Assembly (NCBI GenBank): GCA_015206945.1
Contig: JADEXV010000060.1
Coordinates: forward strand, 1 to 35,184
Source: Nostocales cyanobacterium LEGE 12452
GTDB lineage: Bacteria; Cyanobacteriota; Cyanobacteriia; Cyanobacteriales; Nostocaceae
Length of the DNA: 35,184 bases
Direction of reading: 5' to 3'
Shown piece by piece: positions 8,874 to 17,121 of the stretch. Positions within the stretch are counted from its first letter, which is position 1. Each line of letters starts with the position of its first letter. The position numbers and the translations under genes were made by a program. The notes beneath the pieces are model-generated. The model searched no databases, was not told the origin of the DNA, and saw nothing but the letters and a program-made list of their open reading frames with translations.

Positions 8874-9121
8874 TCGTGGGGATTGGGGATTGGAGATTGG
8901 GAAAGACGTATTTTCTATCTAGATTTGATTAATTCTCTGTGTGCTTTTGCGCTTACCTATGCCTTTAAATTTCAACCCTCAATTCACCACCATTTTACAT
9001 CAAGCTGTACTAAGTATATGAAGAACTATCTTAACTTCCTATTGGCTGATGGCTAGTAATAAAAGCGCCATCACGCGATGGGCAATTTCTGTTATTACCT
9101 TTTTATAGCTATAGGCATTAT

Positions 9122-9159
9122 GATCAATTCCAAGTTCTGCGTCGGCAGGCTAATTGATC
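9122..9159. promoter_or_regulatory. Inverted repeat GATCAATT...AATTGATC before ictB
   Basis: Eight-base arms at 9122-9129 and 9152-9159 flank a 22-base loop. The right arm ends four bases before the ATG at 9163. It could be an operator or a hairpin affecting translation start. No family of regulator can be assigned. Confidence 0.3.
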
Positions 9160-9171
9160 GCAATGTTTTTT

Positions 9172-10590
9172 ATGAATTTAGTCTGGCAACGATTTACTCT
9201 ATCAAATTTACCGCTCAAAGAATATCTTGCTACCAGTTATGTACACCGCTCTCTGGTGGGACTGCTAAGTTCTTGGCGGCAAACTAGCGTCTTGCTCCAG
9301 TGGGGAGATGCGATCGCAGCGGCTTTACTCAGCTTAATATATGCTCTAGCACCTTTTGCTTCCAGTACATTGGTGGGTTTTTTGCTGGTGGCTTGTGTCG
9401 GATTTTGGCTGTTGTTGACTTTATCTGATGAAGTAACACCAGCAAATGTCTCGTCAGTAACTCCCATTCACTTGCTGGTACTGCTCTACTGGGGAGTTGC
9501 CGCAATCGCAACAGCATTATCACCAGTGAAAAAGGCGGCACTTAGCGACTTAGGAACCTTGACCTTGTATTTGCTACTATTTACCCTTTGTGCCAGGGTA
9601 TTAAGGTCGCCTCGTCTCCGTTCTTGGATTATCATCCTTTATCTGCACGTATCGTTAATTGTTAGTGTATACGGGTTACGCCAATGGTTTTTTGGAGCCA
9701 CAGCATTGGCGACTTGGGTTGATCCAGAATCTCCTATGTCTAAAACTACAAGAGTCTACAGTTATTTAGGCAATCCCAACTTATTGGCTGGATACCTCTT
9801 ACCAGCAGTAATTTTCAGTTTAGTGGCAATTTTTGCATGGCAAAGCTGGCCTAAAAAGGCTTTAGCATTAACAATGCTAATTGTCAATAGTTCCTGCCTG
9901 ATTCTGACTTTTAGTCGTGGCGGTTGGATTGGACTAGTGGTAGCAGTTTTAGCTGCGATGGCATTGCTAGTTTATTGGAAAAGCGTGGAAATGCCTCGTT
10001 TTTGGCGTACTTGGTCAATACCGATTGTGTTAGGAGGTTTGATCGGCCTATTGGTGCTAGCAGTGATATTTGTAGAGCCAGTGCGGCTGCGAGTGTTTAG
10101 TATTTTTGCTGACCGTAAGGATAGCAGTAATAATTTTCGCCGAAATGTGTGGGATGCTGTATTTGAAATGATCCGCGATCACCCGATTTTCGGCATTGGG
10201 CCAGGTCATAACTCTTTTAATAAAGTTTATCCCCTCTACCAACGCCCTCGTTACACTGCTTTGAGCGCCTATTCGATATTGTTTGAAGTGACTGTAGAAA
10301 CTGGCTTTGTTGGTTTAGCCTGCTTTCTCTGGCTATTAATTGTCACATTTAATACGGCACTTTTGCAAGTGCGACGATTGCGACAACTCAGAAGTGTAGA
10401 GGGATTTTGGTTAATCGGAGCGATCGCTATTTTGTTGGGTATGCTAGCTCACGGTACCGTAGATACTGTCTGGTATCGTCCTGAAGTCAATACCCTCTGG
10501 TGGCTGATCGTTGCCTTAATTGCCAGCTACTGGACACCTTTAGCTCAAAACCAGACAAATTCAACTAACTCAGAACCAGCAGTAAATTAA
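9172..10590 (+). CDS. ictB: IctB-family membrane protein (O-antigen ligase/Wzy_C superfamily)
   Basis: This polytopic protein of about 470 residues matches the cyanobacterial IctB pattern along its length: HRSLVGLLSSWRQ, SYLGNPNLLAGYLLPA, LTFSRGGWIGLVVAVLA, DSSNNFRRNVWDAV, IGPGHNSFNKVYPLYQRPRY, LAHGTVDTVWYRPEVNTLWWL. About ten or more membrane segments are visible. IctB was first described as affecting inorganic-carbon accumulation, but a direct bicarbonate-transporter role has been questioned. The fold is that of O-antigen ligases and polymerases, so glycan transfer is an alternative. I chose ATG 9172 (MNLVWQRF) because known IctB proteins begin near VWQ. In-frame TTG 9154 and ATG 9163 are possible. 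It lies downstream of the pseudokinase, separated by about 300 bases with GGGGATT-type repeats. Confidence 0.88.
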   Translation: MNLVWQRFTLSNLPLKEYLATSYVHRSLVGLLSSWRQTSVLLQWGDAIAAALLSLIYALAPFASSTLVGFLLVACVGFWLLLTLSDEVTPANVSSVTPIHLLVLLYWGVAAIATALSPVKKAALSDLGTLTLYLLLFTLCARVLRSPRLRSWIIILYLHVSLIVSVYGLRQWFFGATALATWVDPESPMSKTTRVYSYLGNPNLLAGYLLPAVIFSLVAIFAWQSWPKKALALTMLIVNSSCLILTFSRGGWIGLVVAVLAAMALLVYWKSVEMPRFWRTWSIPIVLGGLIGLLVLAVIFVEPVRLRVFSIFADRKDSSNNFRRNVWDAVFEMIRDHPIFGIGPGHNSFNKVYPLYQRPRYTALSAYSILFEVTVETGFVGLACFLWLLIVTFNTALLQVRRLRQLRSVEGFWLIGAIAILLGMLAHGTVDTVWYRPEVNTLWWLIVALIASYWTPLAQNQTNSTNSEPAVN

Positions 10591-10597
10591 TATAAAT

Positions 10598-10642
10598 AAG
10601 TTGTCAGTTGTTTTCTTACCGGACACCTGACAACTTTTGAAT
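10598..10642. terminator. Bidirectional hairpin between convergent ictB and WGxxGxxG gene
   Basis: A perfect ten-base stem AAGTTGTCAG (10598-10607) / CTGACAACTT (10627-10636) is followed by TTGAATTTT. It sits just after the ictB stop codon and before the convergent small gene, so it can serve both transcripts. Confidence 0.6.
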
Positions 10643-10667
10643 TTTCCATGAATCAATTTTGAATTGT

Positions 10668-10964
10668 CTAATCTCTGTAGGTAGTGGCACTTGGGGCATT
10701 AGGGTCGCGATAAGCTACAGGTTCGCGATCGTTCTTTTTGCCAGCCAACCCGCCTAGACCGAATAAACCAAGCAATCCTAGCCAACCCCAATCAAAATCG
10801 TTGCGATCGTCAGTAGTCGTTGTTTCAGTAGTCGTTGTTGGAGCAGTAGTAGTGGCTCCGGTGTCATTAGTTGTCTGAGCTTGTGCAGATAGAGTTAAAG
10901 GTAAAATTCCCATACTCAAGGTGAGAACGCCAGCGCCAACAGCTGTAATGAAATTACTTTTCAT
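10668..10964 (-). CDS. Small secreted/anchored WGxxGxxG-family protein
   Basis: The 98-residue protein has an N-terminal signal peptide (about 1-28, ending near LSAQAQ) and a Thr-rich linker (about 33-52). A glycine-rich hydrophobic segment at about 58-75 reads WGWLGLLGLFGLGGLAG and is followed by KK. WG..G..G segments are known as C-terminal sorting or anchor motifs. Here a polar tail of some 23 residues follows, so the motif is not at the very end. It should be exported and membrane- or wall-associated. Its relation to the exosortase 5 kb away is only a guess. The start codon is preceded by AGGAAC. Confidence 0.75.
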   Translation of the reverse strand: MKSNFITAVGAGVLTLSMGILPLTLSAQAQTTNDTGATTTAPTTTTETTTTDDRNDFDWGWLGLLGLFGLGGLAGKKNDREPVAYRDPNAPSATTYRD

Positions 10965-11146
10965 AAGTTGTAAAAGTTCCTGATGCTATCCGAAGTCACT
11001 CACCACTGTATCGGTTCTCAACCTTAACAAAATCAATCTGCGGCTATAAACTAGGCATTTTCATAACTCACGCTGTAGACATACAACATGGTTTTCACAG
11101 CAGTCCGTTTCTCATTCTTGCTGTGTAGTTTAGCAACACTGAATCC

Positions 11147-11614
11147 TCAATAACTTTTCATTGCCCGTTGAATGTCACGCTGGTCTTGACGTCGTTTCAG
11201 GTCTTCTCGCTTATCGTGAAGCTTTTTACCTTTGCCAAGGGCTATACTCACTTTTAGCCAGCCTCGTTTGAGATACATTTTCAAAGGGATTAAAGTTAAA
11301 CCCTGCTGTTCAACTTTGCCAATTAGCTTACGGAGTTCTTGACGATGCAATAGAAGCTTGCGTGTACGCCGTGGTTCATGATTAAAATATTGTCCACTAG
11401 CGTTGTAAGGCGAGATATGCACATTGATTAACCATGCTTCGCCATTGCGAAGCAAAGCATAGCCATCTTGGAGATTGACTTTACCCGCACGAATCGACTT
11501 CACCTCTGTTCCTGTCAACTCAATTCCAGCTTCGTAAGTTTCTAGAATTTCATACAAATAACGGGCTTGACGGTTGTCGCAAATAACTTTGTAACCTTCG
11601 TTCTTGTCGCTCAT
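11147..11614 (-). CDS. smpB: SsrA-binding protein SmpB
   Basis: SmpB binds tmRNA and brings it to stalled ribosomes for trans-translation. The 155 residues show the family landmarks: NRQARYLYEILETYEAGIELTGTEVKSIRAGKVNLQDGYA near the N-terminus, NYN-equivalent HISPYNASGQYFNHEPRRTRKLLLHRQEL in the middle, and GKGKKLHDKREDLKRRQDQRDIQRAMK as the basic tail. The length is normal. It appears monocistronic. The tmRNA gene (ssrA) is not in this window. Confidence 0.97.
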   Translation of the reverse strand: MSDKNEGYKVICDNRQARYLYEILETYEAGIELTGTEVKSIRAGKVNLQDGYALLRNGEAWLINVHISPYNASGQYFNHEPRRTRKLLLHRQELRKLIGKVEQQGLTLIPLKMYLKRGWLKVSIALGKGKKLHDKREDLKRRQDQRDIQRAMKSY

Positions 11615-11857
11615 TGATAATTTTGTGTGCTTTAAATGTACCTAAAAAATTATTTGGATTGGTTTGTAAATTATAGGGTGTATCTTAGAACCGCTATAAA
11701 TGGTGAACTGTATATCACTAATTTAGCTTTTCTAAGTTCACAATTAAGGTTTTCTGGCAACTTTAAGTTAGCTGATACCGATTACCTCTAAGATTTCATA
11801 GAACAAGTTGCTTGAGCAAGTTATCTCAGCAAGCCTGATTTTGTGCAGTTTCACAAA

Positions 11858-12000
11858 CAGGACTTACACATCAATTAGGGGCGATACCTTATGGTAAGCT
11901 GCTTCTCTACCAAAGATTCCGCGTAACTTGCTTCTTTGTCTTTACATGAATTGCCCCTACAGGAAATCAAGATTTTCACTCCCTTTTTGCATAAGTCCTG
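11858..12000. mobile_element. 143-bp MITE-like element with 5-bp target duplication
   Basis: Terminal inverted repeats CAGGACTTACACA (11858-11870) and TGCATAAGTCCTG (11988-12000) match at 11 of 13 positions. The element is flanked by the direct repeat ACAAA at 11853-11857 and 12001-12005, as expected for a transposition duplication. Internally, TTAGGGGCGA and GAATTGCCCCTAC form a second imperfect inverted pair. It has no coding capacity. It lies between smpB and the regulator. Confidence 0.75.
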
Positions 12001-12214
12001 ACAAAGAATTGGTATGACGGTAATGATGAGTCGTTACAAATTACAAAGCTCTCTATGCCTCCTAAGCACAGGGAGTCTAAGGTGGTTACACTTCGTTAAC
12101 CTTCCTAATGATTTAAGATTTCCTTTATAAATAAACCCTGAGAGCAGTCATTAGCTGGTAATCCTGTCATAGTATGAAACATAAGAACACTATTATTGTC
12201 TGTGTTCATTAACG

Positions 12215-12250
12215 GAGTACATAAAAGCAAATTTCTGAGTACAAAAATGC
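12215..12250 (+). promoter_or_regulatory. Direct repeat GAGTACAWAAAWGC, 22-bp period, upstream of the response regulator
   Basis: GAGTACATAAAAGC (12215-12228) and GAGTACAAAAATGC (12237-12250) agree at 12 of 14 positions. They are phased by 22 bases, about two helical turns, and end 16 bases before the ATG at 12267. They could be a tandem binding site, perhaps for autoregulation. Confidence 0.4.
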
Positions 12251-12266
12251 TAGGGGTGTATTATCC

Positions 12267-12950
12267 ATGCCCTTGACGATCCTTGTAGTGGATGATGATT
12301 TGGGCACTCGTCTGTCTGTTAGCGACTATCTTGAACTGTCTGGCTACTCAGTGATCACGGCTAATGACGGTCAAGAGGCTTTGTTTATGGTGGATGAGTA
12401 TCATCCTGATTTGATTGTCACGGATATTGTTATGCCACGGATGAATGGCTATGAACTCGTGCGCCGGGTGCGTCAACAACCAGTGTTTCGTTTATTGCCT
12501 GTAATTTTATTAACGGCACGCATTAAGACCCAAGAAAGAATTCTGGGCTACCAGTCAGGGTGCGATTTATATTTACCTAAACCTTTTGAACTGGAAGAGT
12601 TAGCAGCAGCAATCCGCAATCTTTTGGAGCGATCGCAAATTATCCAATCAGAGTATCGTTTTTCTCATAAAGACAGTTTGGGCATTTCCGGCTTGACAAA
12701 AGCGGGGGATGCCCATAATTCTCTATCCACTCAAATTCAAAAATCTCATCTGCACTCAGCCCTAACTCACAGAGAACAGGAAGTCTTAGAGTTATTGACT
12801 CATGGTCTTTCTAATGCCGAAATGGGTCATCAGCTACACCTGAGTCCTCGAACTGTGGAAAAGTACGTTAGCAGTTTATTGAGAAAAACTTCAACCAGCA
12901 ACCGCGCGGAATTAGTGCGTTTTGCGATGAAGCATGGTTTAGTGGAATAA
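12267..12950 (+). CDS. NarL/LuxR-type response regulator, Ycf29-like
   Basis: The receiver domain (about 1-122) has acidic pocket DDD at 9-11, phospho-acceptor Asp53 in LIVTDIVMPRMNG, Thr83 in LLTARIK and Lys105 in LPKPFELEEL. A LuxR-type helix-turn-helix occupies about 164-227 (LTHREQEVLELLTHGLSNAEM, SPRTVEKYVSSLLRKT). The VEKYVSSLLRKTSTSNRAELVRFAMKHGL ending closely resembles Ycf29, a regulator in cyanobacteria and red-algal plastids. It is expected to be a DNA-binding transcription regulator driven by an unknown histidine kinase; no intact kinase is adjacent. The ATG follows AGGGG at about 12 bases. Confidence 0.9.
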   Translation: MPLTILVVDDDLGTRLSVSDYLELSGYSVITANDGQEALFMVDEYHPDLIVTDIVMPRMNGYELVRRVRQQPVFRLLPVILLTARIKTQERILGYQSGCDLYLPKPFELEELAAAIRNLLERSQIIQSEYRFSHKDSLGISGLTKAGDAHNSLSTQIQKSHLHSALTHREQEVLELLTHGLSNAEMGHQLHLSPRTVEKYVSSLLRKTSTSNRAELVRFAMKHGLVE

Positions 12951-12953
12951 AAG

Positions 12954-13021
12954 TTAGGAGGAGAGACGCGATTAATCGCGTCTGTACAGGAGTGAGGAAT
13001 TAAAACTCCTGACTCCTAACT
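12954..13021. repeat. Palindromic repeat nested in a GTTAGGAG/CTCCTAAC stem
   Basis: A 20-base perfect palindrome, AGACGCGATTAATCGCGTCT (12964-12983), is followed by GTACAGGA. Outer arms GTTAGGAG and CTCCTAAC enclose it. The same 29-base core (starting GAGACGCG, ending ACAGGA) recurs near 20645. It lies between convergent genes and may also terminate transcription. Confidence 0.75.
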
Positions 13022-13500
13022 CATAACTCTTCACTTTTAACTTTTATCAGCAGACCTTCACAAGCATCGATCAGTAAATCAATAACCTGATTAAATCCCT
13101 CTTGACCGCCATAATAGGGATCTGGAACTTCCTTTAGAGTGTGTCGAGAGCAAAACTCGCACATCAAACGCACTTTATGCTGATATTGCTTAGTTTGATC
13201 GAGAGTAAGGATGTTCTCATAATTTTCTCGATCCATAGCCAAAATCAAATCAAAGTCTTGAAAGTCTGACTTTTGAAACTGGCGTGCTCGACCACGCAGT
13301 TTAATTCCCAACTTAGTAGCCGCCGCAGCACTCATGCGTCTGTCAGGTGGGCTACCTTCGTGATAGCTAGATGTACCAGCAGAGTCACAGAGGATATGTT
13401 CGCTCAAGCCAGCCTGCTCAATTAGATGATTCATGATATTTTCTGCCGATGGCGATCGGCAGATGTTACCTAAGCAGACAAACAGCAACTTGTAAGGCAT
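13021..13500 (-). CDS. Low-molecular-weight protein-tyrosine phosphatase
   Basis: This is a phosphotyrosine phosphatase of the LMW-PTP class. The P-loop VCLGNICRSPSAE contains nucleophile Cys9 and Arg15 (C-x5-R-S), and the general-acid loop reads VPDPYYGG. About 159 residues is normal length. I chose ATG 13500 (MPYKLLFV): the longer frame from 13530 adds ten residues read almost entirely from the heptamer repeat. In other bacteria such enzymes can act on tyrosine kinases of polysaccharide synthesis, but the co-polymerase here lacks that kinase. It lies downstream of ybaB and may be co-transcribed. Confidence 0.93.
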   Translation of the reverse strand: MPYKLLFVCLGNICRSPSAENIMNHLIEQAGLSEHILCDSAGTSSYHEGSPPDRRMSAAAATKLGIKLRGRARQFQKSDFQDFDLILAMDRENYENILTLDQTKQYQHKVRLMCEFCSRHTLKEVPDPYYGGQEGFNQVIDLLIDACEGLLIKVKSEEL

Positions 13501-13508
13501 AGATATAC

Positions 13509-13599
13509 TTTGTCCTTTGTCAATAGTCATTTGTCCTTTGTCCTTTGTCTAATAACCAATGACCAATGACCAATGACTAATGACTATGACCAATGACTA
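13509..13599. repeat. Heptamer STRR (TTTGTCC, AATGACC units) between phosphatase and ybaB
   Basis: About twelve heptamer-phased units (TTTGTCC, TTTGTCA, TTTGTCT, AATGACC, AATGACT) run through the spacer. The ybaB stop codon (CTA at 13597-13599) lies in the last AATGACTAA unit. The alternative upstream start of the phosphatase lies in the first units. Confidence 0.85.
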
Positions 13600-13944
13600 A
13601 AATCCAGGTAACTCCAACCCACTGGTTAATTCTTCCATACGTTCCCGCATTGTTGCTGTGGACTTGTTGTAGGCTTCTTTCATTGCCACTGTTACCAGAT
13701 CGGAAAGTACTTCTGCACCTTCTGCTAAAGCATCTGGAGAAATTTCCACCCGCTTGGGTTCTTGGTTCCCACTGACAATTACCTTCACCAGACCACCGCC
13801 AGATTCTCCTTGAATCTCCATTTGCTCCAATTCTTCTTGGAGTCGCTTTGCGCCTTCTTGAACTTGCTGCGCTTTCTTAAAAGCTTCGGCTAATTCTTTC
13901 ATTTTTCCTAAGCCAAAGCCGAATCCCTGTCCTTTTCCTGTCAT
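13597..13944 (-). CDS. YbaB/EbfC-family nucleoid-associated protein
   Basis: This is a small DNA-binding protein that forms dimers and affects nucleoid organisation. The 115 residues show the family layout: a Gly-rich N-terminus, helical coiled-coil [29 protein letters not shown], strand region [25 protein letters not shown], and helical [25 protein letters not shown]. The C-terminal end LPGF is typical. It sits between murB and the phosphatase on the same strand, a neighbourhood without obvious functional link. No Shine-Dalgarno precedes the ATG. Confidence 0.95.
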   Translation of the reverse strand: MTGKGQGFGFGLGKMKELAEAFKKAQQVQEGAKRLQEELEQMEIQGESGGGLVKVIVSGNQEPKRVEISPDALAEGAEVLSDLVTVAMKEAYNKSTATMRERMEELTSGLELPGF

Positions 13945-14129
13945 AATTATTAATACGCGTGTGCGTTGAATAACAAATCAAATTCAATTATAGATGCGGT
14001 AAGTAATTTGACTCTTTTTTTACCAATAATTAATCCGTCATAGGTTGGGAGTAGGGAGTAGGGTATTGGACATTGGTTATTAATTTTTCAACCTCATCTC
14101 CCCATTGCCCATTCCCCATTCCCGATTCT

Positions 14130-15131
14130 TTATCCACAAGCACCTTGAAACTCTCCGAGCATTTTGACTTCTGGCTCTAAATTAATAGACCAACGTTCTT
14201 GTACTTGATGTTGGATGTGGCGAATGAGACAGAAGATATCACTAGCTTTTGCTCCACCACGATTAACGATAAAATTAGCATGTAGTAGTGCTACTTGTGC
14301 TCCACCAATCTGGTAGCCTTTCAGACCAGTTTGTTCAATTAACCAGCCAGCACTGTAAGGTTTGGGATTGCGAAACACACTGCCACAACTGGGGAAGTTG
14401 TATGGTTGAGTGCTTAACCGATGCTTTTTATGTTCTTTGGTAATTGCCGCAACTTTTGCTGGGTCTGCACCTGGCGCGAGTTGTAAGGTGGCTTGGGTGA
14501 CTATGCGATCGCCACCTTGCAATAATGAAGTCCGGTAGCTATAACCTAACTGATCGGGGGTAAGAGTTTCCAGCGTCCCATCGGGTGAAAGTACCTGGGC
14601 ACTAACTAACATATCTGCGATACAGCTATTATGTGCCCCTGCATTCATCACCACAGCACCTCCGGCTGTTCCGGGGATACCAACAGCCCACTCCAATCCT
14701 TGCCAACCTAATTCTGCTGCTGCCCATGCCAAGCTGGGAATTGATTCTCCAGCAGCAACGGTTAATTGACCGGTTTGGGGGTCAAAGTGGTTGAAGCGGA
14801 GATGACGAGTCGCAATGACTAAGCCTGATATACCACCATCGCTTACCAGCAAGTTAGAGCCGGCGCCCAGTGTTGTTACCTTTAAATCACGTTCTTTTGC
14901 GTATTTAAGACTTGCTTGCAGTGCTTCTAAGTTTCGGGGGGCAACGTATAAATCAGCTGCTCCCCCTACTCTATAGGAAGTAAACGCTGACAAACAAGCC
15001 TGGGACTTGATTGCACAATCAGTATTGGGTAAGTAGATTACTTCACTCTCCACCGAATTAGTTATTTGGGGTTTCTTTGTATTCAAAGCAGAAACTGTGC
15101 AGACGTTTCCAGCTGTCTGGGAAATGGTCAT
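14130..15131 (-). CDS. murB: UDP-N-acetylenolpyruvoylglucosamine reductase MurB
   Basis: MurB reduces UDP-GlcNAc-enolpyruvate to UDP-MurNAc with NADPH and FAD, a cytoplasmic step of peptidoglycan synthesis. Signatures include [18 protein letters not shown]-binding [14 protein letters not shown] and [25 protein letters not shown], proton-donating Ser in [10 protein letters not shown], and catalytic Glu in LEPEVKMLG. It is a type II MurB. The first 45 or so residues precede the usual core and may include unneeded sequence, but no better internal start is clear. It lies downstream of murC on the same strand, 123 bases apart. Confidence 0.97.
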   Translation of the reverse strand: MTISQTAGNVCTVSALNTKKPQITNSVESEVIYLPNTDCAIKSQACLSAFTSYRVGGAADLYVAPRNLEALQASLKYAKERDLKVTTLGAGSNLLVSDGGISGLVIATRHLRFNHFDPQTGQLTVAAGESIPSLAWAAAELGWQGLEWAVGIPGTAGGAVVMNAGAHNSCIADMLVSAQVLSPDGTLETLTPDQLGYSYRTSLLQGGDRIVTQATLQLAPGADPAKVAAITKEHKKHRLSTQPYNFPSCGSVFRNPKPYSAGWLIEQTGLKGYQIGGAQVALLHANFIVNRGGAKASDIFCLIRHIQHQVQERWSINLEPEVKMLGEFQGACG

Positions 15132-15254
15132 CTTTACTTTTTTTGGTAAAATTTTTACATTTATTTACCGCAAAGATACGGTAATAGAGTTCACGCATGA
15201 AACCGTTGTGAGAGTGGCGCTTTGCTCAGAAATAAAACTTCGCAAAGTCTCGAC

Positions 15255-16718
15255 TTAGGATGTGGCTTTAGCAGGCTCACAAAGTGTCGTAATTACTTCC
15301 GGAATCACCTGGTTCAAGTTTCCAGCACCTAAGAACAGCGCCAAGTCTCCTGGGCGTAGTGTTTGTAGCAAGTACTCACACACTGCGGGTAAAGTTGGTT
15401 GATAAACTACCTGCGAATGCTGTTTAGCAATTTCCGCCGTTAGACGTTCACCACTAATTTGCCCTAAATTAGGTTCGCCTGCACTGTAAATATCAGTTAG
15501 CACCACTAAATCAGCATGAGTAAATGATTCGGCAAATTCATCTAAAAAGGTCAGTGTACGGCTATAGCGATGGGGTTGGAAGATAGCAACCACTCTTTGC
15601 CCTGGTCTTGCCTGTAAACGTGCTGCGGCGAGAGTAACGCGAATCTCGCTCGGGTGATGAGCATAGTCATCAATAAAGGTAATGCCATTGACTTCACCTC
15701 GGAACTCAAAGCGTCGTCTTGCTCCTTCAAAGGTGGCGATACCTTTGGCAATTGCTCCAAATTCTAAGCCCAAAGCGCGACCAACAGCCACTGCGGCTAA
15801 AGCATTGCTGAGATTGTGCCGACTGAGCAAGCGCAACGTCAACACGCCCAAAGCTTTGCCTTTTTCCCAAACCAAAGCTGTGGTACCATCAGCACGATAA
15901 TCAATATTGGTGACGGTGTAATCAGCGTCGGTATCTGAGTGTAAGCTGTAGGTAATTGTGGGTTGCAAGCGATCGCGCACTGTAGCACAGTCAATGCTAC
16001 CTATCAACGTTTTACAACCCTTAGCAAATGTCTGGAAGATGTCAATGACTTCTTCTAATGTATCGTAATGGTCAGGATGATCGAGTTCAATATTGGTAAT
16101 AATGCCAATTTCAGGAGCGTGTTTTACCAGAGAACCATCTGATTCATCTGCTTCGGCTACCAAATATTGGCTTTGTCCCAATCGAGCATTACCGGACCAT
16201 GCATTGACTTCGCCACCGACTAAAATCGTTGGGTCTAAACCTGCTTCCAGAAGCATATAGCCAATCATGCTACTGGTTGTAGTTTTGCCGTGCGTTCCTG
16301 CCACTGCAATACTGTAATAATCGGCAATTAAAGCTGCTAGTACATCTGAACGATGTAAAACTGGACAACCTAATTCCAGCGCTGCTTTGTATTCTAAATT
16401 ATTAGTGTTAATTGCTGTTGAACAAATGACTTGAGGCAGTTTTGACTTAGTAGCAGTAGGTAATTGTTCTTGTGAATTTAATACTACTGGATTAGCCAAT
16501 ACCTGAGGCTGAAAGAATTCGAGATTGCTTGCCTCTTGTTTACCAAAAATATGAGCACCGATAGATTCCAATTTGTGCGTAATGTGGTTAGGACGAAGAT
16601 CCGAACCTGATACTGGAAATTGACGCTTTGCAAGAACGTATGCCAGAGCAGACATACCTATGCCACCGATGCCAATGAAATGAAATGGTCTACCACTAAA
16701 ATCTACAGAATTACTCAT
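15255..16718 (-). CDS. murC: UDP-N-acetylmuramate--L-alanine ligase MurC
   Basis: MurC adds L-alanine to UDP-MurNAc with ATP, the first peptide step of peptidoglycan synthesis. Domain signatures are the UDP-binding IGIGGIGMSALAYVLA near the N-terminus, ATP P-loop VAGTHGKTTTSSMIGYML, central TNIELDHPDHYDT, and the ligase motif FIDDYAHHPSEI. The 487 residues are normal for the family. A clear Shine-Dalgarno (AAAAGGAG) lies eight bases before the ATG, which settles the start. murB follows on the same strand, a pairing common in cyanobacteria. Confidence 0.98.
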   Translation of the reverse strand: MSNSVDFSGRPFHFIGIGGIGMSALAYVLAKRQFPVSGSDLRPNHITHKLESIGAHIFGKQEASNLEFFQPQVLANPVVLNSQEQLPTATKSKLPQVICSTAINTNNLEYKAALELGCPVLHRSDVLAALIADYYSIAVAGTHGKTTTSSMIGYMLLEAGLDPTILVGGEVNAWSGNARLGQSQYLVAEADESDGSLVKHAPEIGIITNIELDHPDHYDTLEEVIDIFQTFAKGCKTLIGSIDCATVRDRLQPTITYSLHSDTDADYTVTNIDYRADGTTALVWEKGKALGVLTLRLLSRHNLSNALAAVAVGRALGLEFGAIAKGIATFEGARRRFEFRGEVNGITFIDDYAHHPSEIRVTLAAARLQARPGQRVVAIFQPHRYSRTLTFLDEFAESFTHADLVVLTDIYSAGEPNLGQISGERLTAEIAKQHSQVVYQPTLPAVCEYLLQTLRPGDLALFLGAGNLNQVIPEVITTLCEPAKATS

Positions 16719-17121
16719 TTATTACTCCTTTTACACCACACCACACCATAATCACAAATGACACGCGTATCATAACAGGAATTTGATTTTTACCGTAACT
16801 ACTCCTGTATCATGTTCATGTTTGATGCCCAAATGATGTTTCTGCTCTGGTTTTCCTGGTTGAGAATGATTTTACCTTGGTTGGAGGTTTTTGCTATTTC
16901 TGAACTGTTCTTAAGATTATTCTGAAAATTTTGGCTGCATCGGGAAAGAAATTCTTGTAATGTCAAATACATATTTTTGGCTACCTTACTGAAATTGGCT
17001 ACATAATACATTGTTTAGTGAAACTAATTTGAAATTGCATCAAGTCTAGGCGTGAATTGAGTACAATAGTACATTGGTAATGAAACTATTTTTCAATTGC
17101 ATAAAACCCAGGCTGATCTGG
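16719..17121. other. 403-base divergent intergenic region, murC-nadD
   Basis: This region must hold promoters for murC and nadD. A -10-like TACAAT at 17062-17067 stands about 55 bases before the nadD ATG, without a clear -35. A weak minus-strand ORF is listed separately at low confidence. No hairpin or RNA gene is apparent. Confidence 0.45.
16799..17011 (-). CDS. Possible small hypothetical protein
   Basis: A 70-codon open frame is read between murC and nadD. The product is rich in Asn, Gln, Ser and Ile and shows no recognisable domain or signal sequence. It has no Shine-Dalgarno before ATG 17011 or the internal ATG at MYLTLQEF. It could be a chance frame in AT-rich DNA. Confidence 0.2.
   Translation of the reverse strand: MYYVANFSKVAKNMYLTLQEFLSRCSQNFQNNLKNSSEIAKTSNQGKIILNQENQSRNIIWASNMNMIQE

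Larger units (their letters stand above)
11615..12266. other. 652-base intergenic region with a MITE and the regulator's upstream region
   Basis: The gap separates divergent smpB and the Ycf29-like regulator. It contains the MITE at 11858-12000 and a 22-bp-spaced direct repeat before the regulator start (both listed separately). Nothing else gene-like is visible. Confidence 0.6.

Noticed and set aside
12964..12983. The palindrome as a restriction or recombination target with specific function
   Set aside because: Two copies in convergent spacers fit a dispersed intergenic repeat or terminator; nothing in the sequence supports a specific recombinase.
13509..13599. Regular short repeats as a possible CRISPR array
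   Set aside because: Units are contiguous heptamers without spacers, and no cas gene is present. They are STRRs.
15551..15760. Opposite-frame ORFs inside murC and other housekeeping genes
   Set aside because: They overlap strongly supported coding sequences and have no family resemblance.
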